From NCBI GenBank assembly GCA_046729975.1, contig JBKPHS010000152.1, positions 1-13,135 on the forward strand: a stretch of DNA of 13,135 nt, given 5' to 3'. The DNA is from JBKPHS01 sp046729975 (GTDB lineage Bacteria > Actinomycetota > Thermoleophilia > Solirubrobacterales > Thermoleophilaceae). Shown here one piece after another: positions 5,501 to 13,016 of the stretch (position 1 is the first letter of the stretch; every line of letters begins with the position of its first letter). A model generated the notes under the pieces. It made no database searches and was not told the origin of the DNA. It worked only from the letters and a program-made list of their open reading frames with translations. The position numbers and the translations under genes were made by a program.

Positions 5501-7435
5501 ATGGACGCGCGTGACCCTGCCACCAGGCTCTTATTTGGCGTGGCAGGGGCCCTGATGGGGATCTCCGCGCTTGCGACGGCCGTGATCCTGATCGCTGGCG
5601 GGAATGTGGCCGACGCGCCGGATGACCTGCTGCCTCTCGCCCTCGCCTGTGCCGCGCTCGCTGCGCTGCTCGGCTGGCGCCGTGACCGTGCTGCGGCCAA
5701 GTCTCGCGCTGCCCGTGACTCCTCGGAGGCCGCGCGTCTGACGCGCGAGCTCGAGGAGGAGCGCCGGCGCGGCCGGCTGCGGCAGGAGGAGCTAAGCCGC
5801 GAACGCACCCTCCGCCACCGGATCGACCGGGCGCGGCGGGCCGAACGCGAGTGGGGCCGCGAGCTTCGACAGCAACTTGCGCGCCTCCACAAGGAGCGAG
5901 GGATGTTCACGGGTCCGGACGACATGCCCAGTCTCGTCCTGCGCTTGGCGCGAGAGCTGGTTGAGGCGGACAAGGCCCTTCTCCTTGCACGTGCCGACGA
6001 GGACGGCGACGGCCAGCTCGACCTCCTGTGCCACGAAGGATTCGACTCGGAGCCCGGCGGCAGTGCGATCGCCCAGCGTTTCGCTCGGGAGGTGCTGGAA
6101 CGGGATCGAATCGTTCGCGAGGACGAGCCGGAGCTCGGCGGGATGGACGGCGGGGCGCCGGCGGACGAGGAAATCGACAACCTCGTGGCTGTTCCGATCT
6201 TCATCCACGATCGGTTCACGGGCGTCGTCGTGTGCGCGAATCGAGACGGCGGCTTTGAGGATCTCGACGACGACGTCCTTCTCTCGCTTGGCGACCAAGC
6301 CGGAGCCGTGCTAGAGAACACCCGCCTTCAGGGGTCGCTCCGCCGCTCGTACCTCGCGATCATCGGGATGCTCGCCGAGGGCATCGAATCAAGGGACCCG
6401 GGCACGAGCGCGCGGACGGAGCAGCTGTCGACCTTCGTGTCAACGGTGGCCGACCGCCTCGGTCTCCCGGCGAGCCGGCGGGAGGAGCTGGTCTTCGCCT
6501 GGATGCTGCACGACGTCGGCAAGCTGGGGATCAGCGAGCGGCTCTTGATGAAGCCCGGACCGCTGACACCTCGCGAGCGCCGGGTGATGGAACTCCACTG
6601 CCGTATCGGCGCGCGCCTTGTCGAGCGGGTCCCGGCGCTCGCCTCGATCGCGTCGGCCGTCCTTCATCACCACGAGCGTTTCGACGGAGCGGGATATCCC
6701 TCGCGTCTATCGGGAGCCCGCATCCCACTTGAGGCTCGCATCATCGCGGTGGCGGACGCGTTCGCCGCCATGACATCAGAGCGGCCATACCGTATGCCCG
6801 TCGCGACCGCAGAAGCGCTGGCGGAGCTGCAGCGCTGCGCAGGGACGCAGTTCGATCCCGCCGTCGTTTCCGCCTTCGCGGCGGAGGTCCTGCGTCGGCC
6901 GCCGTCCGATGGAATGCCCGGGCTTGGCGAAACGCGTGCTGAGGCCCAGCGTGAACGCGACGAGCCCGTCCTTGGGCACGGGCCCGTCGGGCTGACCGAC
7001 AACCTGACGCTGCTGTACTCGCACAGGTACCTGTACGAGAGCGCCGACGCAGAGTCCCGGCGCGCCGTCGGTCGGGGAGTCCCGTTCTCCGTGCTGTTGA
7101 TCGAGCTCACCGATCTCCCGGCGATCAATGAACAGGACGGTCATGCCGCCGGAGATCGCGCGCTCGTTGCCGCGGCACGCGCGGTCGAGCGGGTGGCGGC
7201 GCGCGAGGGTGGGGTCGCCTGCCGCTACAGCGGGCGGCGGCTCGCCCTCGTCCTGCCTAGCCGCGAGCCGGCGCTATGGCTCAGCGCCCAGGTGGCCGCC
7301 GAGCTGAAGTCGGAGGGACTTCGAGCCCGGACCGGCGCTGCCACCTGGCAGGCCGGCGACTCGGGTCGGGACGTCATCGGACGCGCGCGGGCCGCCTTGC
7401 GGCTACCTGCAGCGGCGCCGCTCGAGTCCGCCTAG
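5501..7435 (+). CDS. Membrane GAF / HD-GYP / degenerate GGDEF signalling protein
   Basis: This is a 644-residue c-di-GMP-type signalling protein. Two membrane helices (about 12-33 and 42-58) are followed by a strongly charged coiled coil (about 66-134), a GAF sensor domain (about 138-275), an HD-GYP domain (about 283-466) and a C-terminal GGDEF-like domain (about 499-636). The HD-GYP part keeps His337-Asp338, His366, His390-His391-Glu392, DGAGYP (395-400) and Asp419, so phosphodiesterase activity is plausible. However, the usual early His of the 'TG-H--RV' motif is replaced by Arg305. The GGDEF-like domain has SGRRL (577-581) where GGDEF should be and Glu in place of the metal-binding Asp (IELTDLPAINEQDGH), so it should not make c-di-GMP; it may bind a nucleotide or partner. 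ATG 5501 starts right before the first helix; the RBS is weak. Regulation may involve the inverted repeat just upstream. Confidence 0.88.
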   Translation: MDARDPATRLLFGVAGALMGISALATAVILIAGGNVADAPDDLLPLALACAALAALLGWRRDRAAAKSRAARDSSEAARLTRELEEERRRGRLRQEELSRERTLRHRIDRARRAEREWGRELRQQLARLHKERGMFTGPDDMPSLVLRLARELVEADKALLLARADEDGDGQLDLLCHEGFDSEPGGSAIAQRFAREVLERDRIVREDEPELGGMDGGAPADEEIDNLVAVPIFIHDRFTGVVVCANRDGGFEDLDDDVLLSLGDQAGAVLENTRLQGSLRRSYLAIIGMLAEGIESRDPGTSARTEQLSTFVSTVADRLGLPASRREELVFAWMLHDVGKLGISERLLMKPGPLTPRERRVMELHCRIGARLVERVPALASIASAVLHHHERFDGAGYPSRLSGARIPLEARIIAVADAFAAMTSERPYRMPVATAEALAELQRCAGTQFDPAVVSAFAAEVLRRPPSDGMPGLGETRAEAQRERDEPVLGHGPVGLTDNLTLLYSHRYLYESADAESRRAVGRGVPFSVLLIELTDLPAINEQDGHAAGDRALVAAARAVERVAAREGGVACRYSGRRLALVLPSREPALWLSAQVAAELKSEGLRARTGAATWQAGDSGRDVIGRARAALRLPAAAPLESA

Positions 7436-7617
7436 TTACTGGTCGGGCGGATGCTCATCGTCGCCGTGTCGCGCGGCTCGGCGTGCGGCTCCCGCTCCTC
7501 CGGATGCCCCGCCTCGATCCGCCGCGCGCGCTCGAGCTCCGCGGTGAACTCCGCGCTACGCCCTAACGGCTCAACCTTCACGCCATGTCCGTGTTTCGCT
7601 AGCCCAGCAGCGGGCAT
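7432..7617 (-). CDS. Possible small hypothetical protein
   Basis: A minus-strand frame ends at TAG 7432-7434, overlapping the stop of the convergent HD-GYP gene by a few bases. From ATG 7617 it encodes 61 residues; a GTG at 7581 would give 49. The stretch from about 7560 down to the stop has a strongly coding-like pattern, with nearly all codons ending in G or C (EFTAELERARRIEAGHPEER, then EPHAEPRDTATMSIRP). The first dozen residues from 7617 lack that bias, which favours the shorter form. It is hydrophilic with no export or membrane signal. No strong ribosome binding site is visible and I do not recognise a family. It fills nearly all of the 191-base gap before the next plus-strand gene, and the promoter of that gene would have to overlap it. 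Confidence 0.4.
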   Translation of the reverse strand: MPAAGLAKHGHGVKVEPLGRSAEFTAELERARRIEAGHPEEREPHAEPRDTATMSIRPTSN

Positions 7618-7626
7618 CGAGTCTGC

Positions 7627-8595
7627 ATGGACCGTGAGAGCGCAAGGCCGGAGGACCTGCCGCCACTCCATCTCCGCAAGCTACGCGACCTGGAGGTGGA
7701 GGAACCATCGGGGCCCGGCCGTCCGGCTCACCTAAGCGCCGCGAGCGGAGTCGTTCGCAGGGGAGACTTCGTCTATGTGATTGGGGACGACGAGCTGCAC
7801 CTGGGGGTCTTCCGGCTCTCATCGAGCGAGCCCGGTCGGCTTCGACGCGTGCTCACCGGCGATCTGCCCGACGATCACGACGAGCGCTCGGACCTGAAGC
7901 CGGACCTCGAGGCGCTCACCCTGCTGCCCCCCTTCGGCTGCCACCCCCATGGAGCGCTGCTTGGCCTCGGCTCCGGCTCGGCGCCGGAACGCGACCGCGG
8001 CTTCGTCTGTGGCCTCGCCGCGGACGCGTCGATCGCCGGCGAACCGGATGAGCTCGACCTTGGCCCGCTCTACCGGCTGCTGCGCGAGCAGGTAGCCGAG
8101 CTGAACGTTGAGGGCGCCGCGACGATGGGCGGGCGCCTCTGGCTGCTCCATCGCGGCACGTCGCAGGAAGGCTCCAACCTTGTCGCGGAGCTGTCGCTCG
8201 AGCAGCTGATGCAGTCGCTGCGAGACGACCTGTGTCTCGACGCCGAGGAGCTAGAAAACGTGCGCCGGTACGAGCTCGGCGACATCGGCGGCGTCGAGCT
8301 CACGTTCAGCGACGCGACACCGATCGCCGACCGACTACTCGTCTTCACGGCGTCGGCCGAGGCGGACGACGGTCGCATCCGCGGCTCGGTGGTGGGCACG
8401 CTTGGGCTCGATGGCAGCGTGCAGCGCCTGCGCACGATCGACCGCCGCTGGAAGGTTGAGGGCGTGCACGCCGCGATAGACACGGGCGTCCTCGACTTCA
8501 CGTTCGTGTGCGACCAGGATGACCCCGGCGCGCCAGCGCCGTTGCTGTCGGCGACGATGCCGCTGGAGGGCAGGCTCGAGTACGTAGAGGGCTGA
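7627..8595 (+). CDS. DUF6929-like probable beta-propeller protein
   Basis: This encodes 322 residues without signal peptide or membrane helix. Recognisable blocks are SAASGVVRRGDFVYVIGDDELH (opening strands near 37-58), KPDLEALTLLP (91-101), GALLGLGSGSAPERDRG (109-125) and LNVEGAATMGGRLWLLHRG (159-177), later followed by VVGTLGLDG and VEGVHA repeats. These blocks match the family I know as DUF6929, beta-rich proteins with repeated 'EGAA--GDRL-LL-RG' strands that probably fold as a propeller similar to esterase-like phytases. The reaction is unknown, and the assignment rests on memory of the pattern. ATG 7627 is the first start consistent with this pattern, but it has no strong RBS. The gene stands alone, 88 bases before the SnoaL-like gene on the same strand. 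Confidence 0.75.
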   Translation: MDRESARPEDLPPLHLRKLRDLEVEEPSGPGRPAHLSAASGVVRRGDFVYVIGDDELHLGVFRLSSSEPGRLRRVLTGDLPDDHDERSDLKPDLEALTLLPPFGCHPHGALLGLGSGSAPERDRGFVCGLAADASIAGEPDELDLGPLYRLLREQVAELNVEGAATMGGRLWLLHRGTSQEGSNLVAELSLEQLMQSLRDDLCLDAEELENVRRYELGDIGGVELTFSDATPIADRLLVFTASAEADDGRIRGSVVGTLGLDGSVQRLRTIDRRWKVEGVHAAIDTGVLDFTFVCDQDDPGAPAPLLSATMPLEGRLEYVEG

Positions 8596-8683
8596 ACGGC
8601 GTTCTCAGTCGACAGTTAGGTTGGCGTGTAGCGCCCGCGACCACATCCGCCCGCGGTCGCCGACCTCCTAAGCTGGAACGCCC

Positions 8684-9109
8684 ATGGCGCCCGGCAACGC
8701 CGACCTGATCCGACCGATCTACGAGGAATGGAGCCGCGGGAACTGGCGGCCCCGCTTCGACGTCTACCACCCGCACATGGAGTGGGGCTGGTCCGACGAG
8801 TTCCCCGGGCTCGATGGCGTCTTCGAAGATCACCGCGATCCGAACCCGCGCCTGCACAGTTGGCTCAGCGAGTGGGAGCACTGGCACGTGCACGTGGACG
8901 ACTACCTCGAGCTCGGCGATCACGTGGTCGTGCTCGCGAGGTACCACGGCCGCGGCAAGGGCAGCGGCGTGGAGGTCGACCAGCAGGGCGCCCACGTCTT
9001 CGAGCTCCGCGATGGCAAGGTCGTGCGGCTGGAGATCTTTGCCGATCGGGCGAGGGCGATGGAAGCCGTTCGCGCCGCCCGATCGGAGCAGAGCGACCGC
9101 GTCGGCTGA
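8684..9109 (+). CDS. SnoaL/NTF2-like protein
   Basis: This encodes 141 residues with the cone-shaped NTF2-like pattern: an N-terminal helix (NADLIRPIYEEWSRGNWRP), the strand FDVYHPHMEWGW, the 'FPGLDGVFEDH' turn leading to a helix, then HVHVDDYLELGDHVVVLARY and GVEVDQQGAHVFELRDGKVVRLEIFAD. The last three strands and 'DGK-VRLEIFAD' are typical of SnoaL-like polyketide cyclase or ketosteroid isomerase relatives. Many such proteins in actinobacteria are unassigned cytoplasmic enzymes or ligand carriers. The ATG at 8684 follows a weak purine stretch. It converges with the DUF6166-like gene, the two stop codons lying a single base apart, and no hairpin terminator is seen between them. Confidence 0.85.
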   Translation: MAPGNADLIRPIYEEWSRGNWRPRFDVYHPHMEWGWSDEFPGLDGVFEDHRDPNPRLHSWLSEWEHWHVHVDDYLELGDHVVVLARYHGRGKGSGVEVDQQGAHVFELRDGKVVRLEIFADRARAMEAVRAARSEQSDRVG

Positions 9110-9110
9110 C

Positions 9111-9458
9111 TCAGTTGCCGGGATGGCGGCTGTCCAGCCAGGACAGCACGTCGTCCCGATCGAGCTCGAAGCCGAGCTGGGGAAGCCGCGCCACCACCTC
9201 GTGCGTGAAATCGCGGCAGAGGCGATCGGCCAGCGCGGGGCTGCCGGTGGCGTCGTGGAGGATCGAGCGGGAAAGCTCGCGTGCGCAGAGTCCGCGCCGG
9301 CCCCAGGCGAAGCCGATCACCGAGTCCTCGCCTCGGTAGGGCAGAGAGCTCCTTGCGCCGTCGCGCTCGAGCCATACGTAGCTGCCCCACCAGTCGGCCA
9401 ACCCCACGTAGCGAGTCATGTGCTCGGGCGGGGCGCTTCTGGTGACCGCGGGCGTCAT
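9111..9458 (-). CDS. DUF6166-like protein
   Basis: This encodes 115 residues from ATG 9458. The pattern MTRYVG, SYVWLERDG, SLPYRGEDSVIGFAWGRRG, then ELSRSILHDATG and a helix ALADRLCRDFTHEVVARLP followed by VLSWL fits the DUF6166 family: a 'YVG' opening, a 'GF-WG--G' motif in the centre, then a 'F---V---LP' helix. Function is unknown; it is cytoplasmic by composition. Alternative starts are TTG at 9470 and ATG at 9419 (directly before TRYVG); the last would fit the family's usual opening closely but no start has a clear RBS. It lies divergent from the DGPF gene, whose promoter region occupies the space between. Confidence 0.72.
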   Translation of the reverse strand: MTPAVTRSAPPEHMTRYVGLADWWGSYVWLERDGARSSLPYRGEDSVIGFAWGRRGLCARELSRSILHDATGSPALADRLCRDFTHEVVARLPQLGFELDRDDVLSWLDSRHPGN

Positions 9459-9528
9459 GTCGACGATCAAACCAGCGGCGCCTCAACGATCGCTAAGAAT
9501 CAGCGAAGGGATTGATGAGTTTCGAAGG

Positions 9529-9555
9529 TGTCCATCTGCTCGCCCGCCGTTCGTC
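9529..9555 (+). promoter_or_regulatory. Candidate ECF42-type promoter for the DGPF-sigma operon
   Basis: TGTCCA (9529-9534), a 17-base spacer and CGTC (9552-9555) lie 33 bases before the DGPF start. As I recall, the published ECF42 motif is TGTCGA at -35 and CGA/TC at -10; this site differs at one -35 base. Autoregulation of the operon by its own sigma factor is the inference. Confidence 0.5.
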
Positions 9556-9587
9556 TTAGAGGCGACCATCCCCTAAAGGAGGAAGCC

Positions 9588-9947
9588 ATGAAGTACATGC
9601 TGTTGATCCATCAAGGCGACACGCCGGTGCCCGGGTCCGAGGCGTGGGAGCGCCTCTCGAAGGACGAGCAGAAGGCGGTCTACGCCGACTACCAGGCGAT
9701 CAACCAGACGCCTGGGGTCACCCCGGCCGCCGTGCAGATGCAGCCGCCCGAGACGGCGACCACCGTGCGGGTGGAGGACGGCAAGACGCTGACCACCGAC
9801 GGGCCGTTCGTCGCCGTCAAGGAAGCGCTCGGCGGGTACCTCTTCTTCGAGGCCGACGACCTCGACGCCGCGATCGAGCTGGCGTCGCGCATCCCGGCGG
9901 CCCGCATGGGCGGGGCGATCGAGGTGCGCCCAATCGTGGAGCGGTAG
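9588..9947 (+). CDS. YCII/DGPF-domain protein
   Basis: This encodes 119 residues starting at ATG 9588, with AAGGAGG (9576-9582) five bases upstream. It opens with MKYMLLIHQGD, the usual first strand of YCII-related proteins, carries the hallmark DGPF at residues 71-74 inside TTDGPFVAVKEALGGYLFFE, and closes with DLDAAIELASRIPAARMGGAIEVRPIVE. These are cytoplasmic dimeric ferredoxin-like proteins of uncertain reaction; some relatives are dehydrochlorinase or isomerase-like. In actinobacteria DGPF genes typically sit beside ECF42 sigma factors and are their main known targets, which is the case here: the sigma factor follows immediately in a different frame. An ECF-like promoter is visible 33 bases upstream of the start. 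Confidence 0.92.
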   Translation: MKYMLLIHQGDTPVPGSEAWERLSKDEQKAVYADYQAINQTPGVTPAAVQMQPPETATTVRVEDGKTLTTDGPFVAVKEALGGYLFFEADDLDAAIELASRIPAARMGGAIEVRPIVER

Positions 9948-9949
9948 CG

Positions 9950-11113
9950 ATCCTCGAGCAGGTCTTCCGTGACGAGTGGGGCCGCGTCCTCGCGGCGCTG
10001 ATCGGCTTCCTCGGCGACTTCGACCTCGCCGAGGAAGCCACCCAGGAAGCGTTCGCGGTCGCAGCCGAGCGCTGGCCCCGCGACGGGACGCCCGCCAATC
10101 CCCGCGCCTGGCTCGTGACCACGGCGCGCAACCGCGCGATCGACCGCATCCGCCGCGACCGCACGCTGGCGGCGAAGACGCGGTTGCTCGACGTACCCGT
10201 AACGACGGAGGACGAAGTGGAAGAGACGACGATCCCTGACGAGCGGCTCGAGCTCGTCTTCACGTGCTGCCATCCCGCGCTCGCCCTCGATGCACAGGTC
10301 GCGCTGACGCTGCGGACTCTGGGCGGGATGAGGACGGAGGAGATCGCCCGCGCCTTCCTCGTCCCCGAGGCGACCATGGCCAAGCGGCTCGTGCGCGCGA
10401 AGCGCAAGATCGGTGCGGCCGGTATCCCGTTTCGCGTGCCACCGGCTCATCTGCTTCCCGACCGCCTCGCCGCGGTGCTCGCGGTCGTCTACCTGATCTT
10501 CAACGAGGGCTATGGCGGGCGCGGCGAACTGGCGGCCGAGGCGATTCGGCTCGGGCGCGCGCTCGCCGAGCTGATGCCCGACGAGCCCGAGGTGCACGGA
10601 CTGCTGGCGCTGATGCTGGTCAACGACGCCCGGCGGGAGGCGCGCTTCGCCGACGGCACCGTAGTCCTTCTGCGCGACCAGGACCGATCGCTCTGGGACT
10701 TCGACCAGATCGCGGAGGGGCGCGCCGCACTCGACCGCGCCCTCGCGCTCGGCGGCCGCGATCCCTACGTGTTGCAGGCGGCGCTCGCGGTCCTGCACGT
10801 GGACGAGCCCCAGGACTGGCCGCAGATCGCGGCGCTCTACGGCGAGCTGGCGCGCCTCACCGGCTCCCCGGTCGTGGAGCTGAACCGCGCTGTCGCCATC
10901 GCCGAAGCCGGCGATGTCGAGGCCGCGCTTGCCCTGGTGGAGCGCCTCGAGCTCGACAGCTACCACTATCTGCACGCGACGCGCGCCGAGCTGCTGCGCC
11001 GGCTCGATCGCCTCGAAGACGCCCGCCGGGCTTACGACCGCGCGCTGCGGCTCGTTCACTCCGACGTCGAGCGGCGCTTCCTCGAACGGCGGCTGGAGGA
11101 GCTCCAAGGCTGA
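9950..11113 (+). CDS. ECF42-type RNA polymerase sigma factor with C-terminal TPR-like extension
   Basis: The frame encodes about 387 residues. Early residues EQVFRDEWGRVLAALIGFLG and DFDLAEEATQEAFAVAAERW form sigma region 2, then ANPRAWLVTTARNRAIDRIRR; region 4 is the helix-turn-helix LTLRTLGGMRTEEIARAFLV plus PEATMAKRLVRAKRKI. The DUF6596/ECF42 extension follows: VVYLIFNEGYGG, LMLVNDARREARF, LLRDQDRSLWDFDQIAEG and TPR-like helices (PVVELNRAVAIAEAGDVEAA, YLHATRAELLRRLDRLEDAR). The extension is known to be needed for activity in this group. The stop is TGA 11111-11113. The start is odd: no ATG, GTG or TTG lies in frame between 9644 and region 2. I place it at ATC 9950, with GGAG (9938-9941) eight bases upstream and two bases after the DGPF stop, which suggests reinitiation. 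A sequence error or an upstream start at GTG 9644 inside the DGPF gene are alternatives. Confidence 0.88.
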   Translation: MLEQVFRDEWGRVLAALIGFLGDFDLAEEATQEAFAVAAERWPRDGTPANPRAWLVTTARNRAIDRIRRDRTLAAKTRLLDVPVTTEDEVEETTIPDERLELVFTCCHPALALDAQVALTLRTLGGMRTEEIARAFLVPEATMAKRLVRAKRKIGAAGIPFRVPPAHLLPDRLAAVLAVVYLIFNEGYGGRGELAAEAIRLGRALAELMPDEPEVHGLLALMLVNDARREARFADGTVVLLRDQDRSLWDFDQIAEGRAALDRALALGGRDPYVLQAALAVLHVDEPQDWPQIAALYGELARLTGSPVVELNRAVAIAEAGDVEAALALVERLELDSYHYLHATRAELLRRLDRLEDARRAYDRALRLVHSDVERRFLERRLEELQG

Positions 11114-11139
11114 CCGAGGCGAGTCGGTAGCCTCGATGG

Positions 11140-12990
11140 ATGGAACGCAGCGCATTCCGGTCCGAGCTCGCGCAGCAGCTTCGGGTCGACTCCGTTCGCG
11201 CCAGCGCCGCCGCCGGCTCGGGTCATCCGACCTCCTCGATGTCGGCTGCCGAGCTCATGGCGGTCCTGCTCGACGGGCACCTGCGCCTCGACTTCGAGCA
11301 TCCTGAGAACCCGCAGAACGACCACCTCGTGTTCTCGAAGGGCCACGCCTCGCCGCTGCTGTACTCGTGCTTCAAGGCGGCCGGGGCGATCGACGACGAC
11401 GAGCTGCTGACCTTCCGCAAGCTCGGCAGCCGCCTGGAAGGGCATCCCACGCCCGTGCTGCCGTGGGTCGACGTCGCCACCGGCTCGCTGGGCCAGGGGC
11501 TGCCGGTTGGGGTCGGGTTGGGGCTGGCGGCCCGCCGGCTGGATCGCTCCGCCTCTCGCGTGTGGGTGCTGTGCGGCGACAGCGAGATGGCCGAGGGCTC
11601 GATCTGGGAGGCATTCGAGCACGGCGCCCACGAGCGGCTCGGCAACCTCATCGCGATCGTCGACGTGAACCGGTTGGGGCAGACGGGCGAGACCATGCAC
11701 GGCTGGGACATCGAGTCCTACGCCGAGCGAGCCCGCGCGAACGGCTGGGAGGCGATCACGATCGACGGCCATGACGTGGACGCGATCGACGACGCCTACC
11801 GGCGCGCAGTCCAGGATCCGGAGCGGCCGACCGCCGTGATCGCGCGCACCAAGAAGGGCAAGGGCGTACGCGAGGTCGAGGACCTGCCGGACAAGCACGG
11901 CAAGCCGCTGGAAGACCCGGAGGAGGCGATCGCCGAGCTCGGTGGCGTGCGCGACCTCCAGGTCGAGGTGGCGGCGCCGCCCTCCGAGCCCGTGCGGGGG
12001 CTTCCCACTCCGCCGGGTGGCTCCCCGCCTCGCTACGAGGTCGGGAAGGAGGTGGCCACCCGCAAGGCCTACGGCGAGGCGCTCAAGGCGCTCGGCGACG
12101 TCCGTGCCGACGTGGTTGCGCTCGACGGAGAGGTGTCGAACTCCACCTACAGCGAGATCTTCCGCGAGGCCCACCCCGACCGCTACTTCGAGATGTACAT
12201 CGCCGAGCAGCAGATGGTCGCGGCGGCGGTCGGGATCCAGCGGCGGAGCTGGAGGCCCTTCGCCTCGACCTTCGCGGCCTTCACGACGCGCGCCTACGAC
12301 TTCATTCGTATGGCCGCGGTCAGCCGCGCCAGCGTCCGCCTGTGCGGATCCCACTCCGGCGTGTCGATCGGCCAGGACGGGCCGTCGCAGATGGGCCTCG
12401 AGGACCTCGCGGCCTTCCGGGCCGTGCACTCGAGCACGGTCCTGTACCCGTGTGACGCGAACCAGACCGCCCGCCTCGTGGAGGCCATGGCCGACCTGGA
12501 CGGCATCTCCTACCTGCGCACGACGCGCGGGGCGACGCCCGTGATCTATGCGCCGGACGAGGAGTTCCCCGTGGGCGGTGCCAAGGTACTGCGGTCCTCG
12601 GAGGAGGATGAGGTGACGCTGGTCGGTGCCGGCGTGACCCTGCACGAGGCGCTGGCCGCCGCCGACGCGCTCGCCGAGGAGGGCGTGACCGCTCGTGTGA
12701 TCGACGCGTACTCGGTGAAGCCGCTCGACGCGGACACGATCGCCGCCGCCGCGGCTGACACGGGCGCGCTGGTCTGCGTCGAGGACCACTGGCCCGAGGG
12801 AGGCCTGGGCGACGCGGTCTGCGCCGCCCTCGCCGAGGCCGGCGCGACCGCTCGCGTGCGCAAGCTCGCCGTGCGCAAGATGGTCGGCTCGGGCACGCCG
12901 GACGAGCTGCTGCGAGAGGCGGGGATCGACGCCGGCGCGATCACGACCGCCGCGCTGGAGCTGGTGCGCGCTCCGGCAACCGCGCGCTAG
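11140..12990 (+). CDS. tkt: Transketolase (single-chain, metazoan-like type)
   Basis: This 616-residue enzyme transfers two-carbon ketol units between sugar phosphates in the pentose phosphate pathway using thiamine diphosphate. Residues 1-285 hold the ThDP pyrophosphate domain: SGHP with His29, KGHASP with His69, GSLGQGLPVG at 115-124, and the metal-binding GDSEMAEG (146-153) ending with Asn177. The linker is 285-305. The pyrimidine domain follows, with the catalytic Glu356 in IAEQ, and the block SHSGVSIGQDGPSQMGLEDL (404-421, Gln at the position that is His in bacterial long-type enzymes), as in animal transketolases. The C-terminal domain starts near 475. Length agrees with the roughly 620-residue metazoan-type group and is shorter than typical bacterial transketolases. 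The start is ATG 11140, 26 bases after the sigma stop; no strong RBS, so possible read-through from the sigma operon. Confidence 0.93.
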   Translation: MERSAFRSELAQQLRVDSVRASAAAGSGHPTSSMSAAELMAVLLDGHLRLDFEHPENPQNDHLVFSKGHASPLLYSCFKAAGAIDDDELLTFRKLGSRLEGHPTPVLPWVDVATGSLGQGLPVGVGLGLAARRLDRSASRVWVLCGDSEMAEGSIWEAFEHGAHERLGNLIAIVDVNRLGQTGETMHGWDIESYAERARANGWEAITIDGHDVDAIDDAYRRAVQDPERPTAVIARTKKGKGVREVEDLPDKHGKPLEDPEEAIAELGGVRDLQVEVAAPPSEPVRGLPTPPGGSPPRYEVGKEVATRKAYGEALKALGDVRADVVALDGEVSNSTYSEIFREAHPDRYFEMYIAEQQMVAAAVGIQRRSWRPFASTFAAFTTRAYDFIRMAAVSRASVRLCGSHSGVSIGQDGPSQMGLEDLAAFRAVHSSTVLYPCDANQTARLVEAMADLDGISYLRTTRGATPVIYAPDEEFPVGGAKVLRSSEEDEVTLVGAGVTLHEALAAADALAEEGVTARVIDAYSVKPLDADTIAAAAADTGALVCVEDHWPEGGLGDAVCAALAEAGATARVRKLAVRKMVGSGTPDELLREAGIDAGAITTAALELVRAPATAR

Positions 12991-12995
12991 GCCGG

Positions 12996-13016
12996 GGCGC
13001 CCGTCAGACGGGCGCC
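12996..13016. terminator. Inverted repeat between transketolase and convergent hydrolase, likely terminator
   Basis: GGCGCCCGTC (12996-13005) and GACGGGCGCC (13007-13016) form a perfect 10-bp inverted repeat around one base; as a hairpin it would make an 8-bp GC stem with loop TCAGA. It begins six bases after the transketolase stop and includes the stop of the convergent gene. There is no T-tract, so it may rather slow polymerase or serve Rho. Confidence 0.5.

Noticed and set aside
5062..6321. 419-residue minus-strand frame
   Set aside because: Ser/Arg/Pro-rich low-complexity product; it lies antisense to the clearly recognised HD-GYP and overlaps the M15 gene.
8636..8660. GCGACC / GGTCGC inverted repeat before the SnoaL-like gene
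   Set aside because: Six-base arms around a 12-base loop are expected by chance in sequence this GC-rich, and position does not fit a terminator or obvious operator.
9936..9947. GTG at 9936 as the sigma start
   Set aside because: It is in the DGPF frame and meets the TAG stop after three codons; no slippery sequence supports a frameshift into the sigma frame.
9689..11155. 488-residue minus-strand frame
   Set aside because: Antisense shadow of the DGPF and ECF42 genes, which have clear family motifs on the plus strand.
11056..12789. 577-residue minus-strand frame
   Set aside because: Antisense shadow of transketolase; Arg/Gly/His/Val-rich without any domain pattern.
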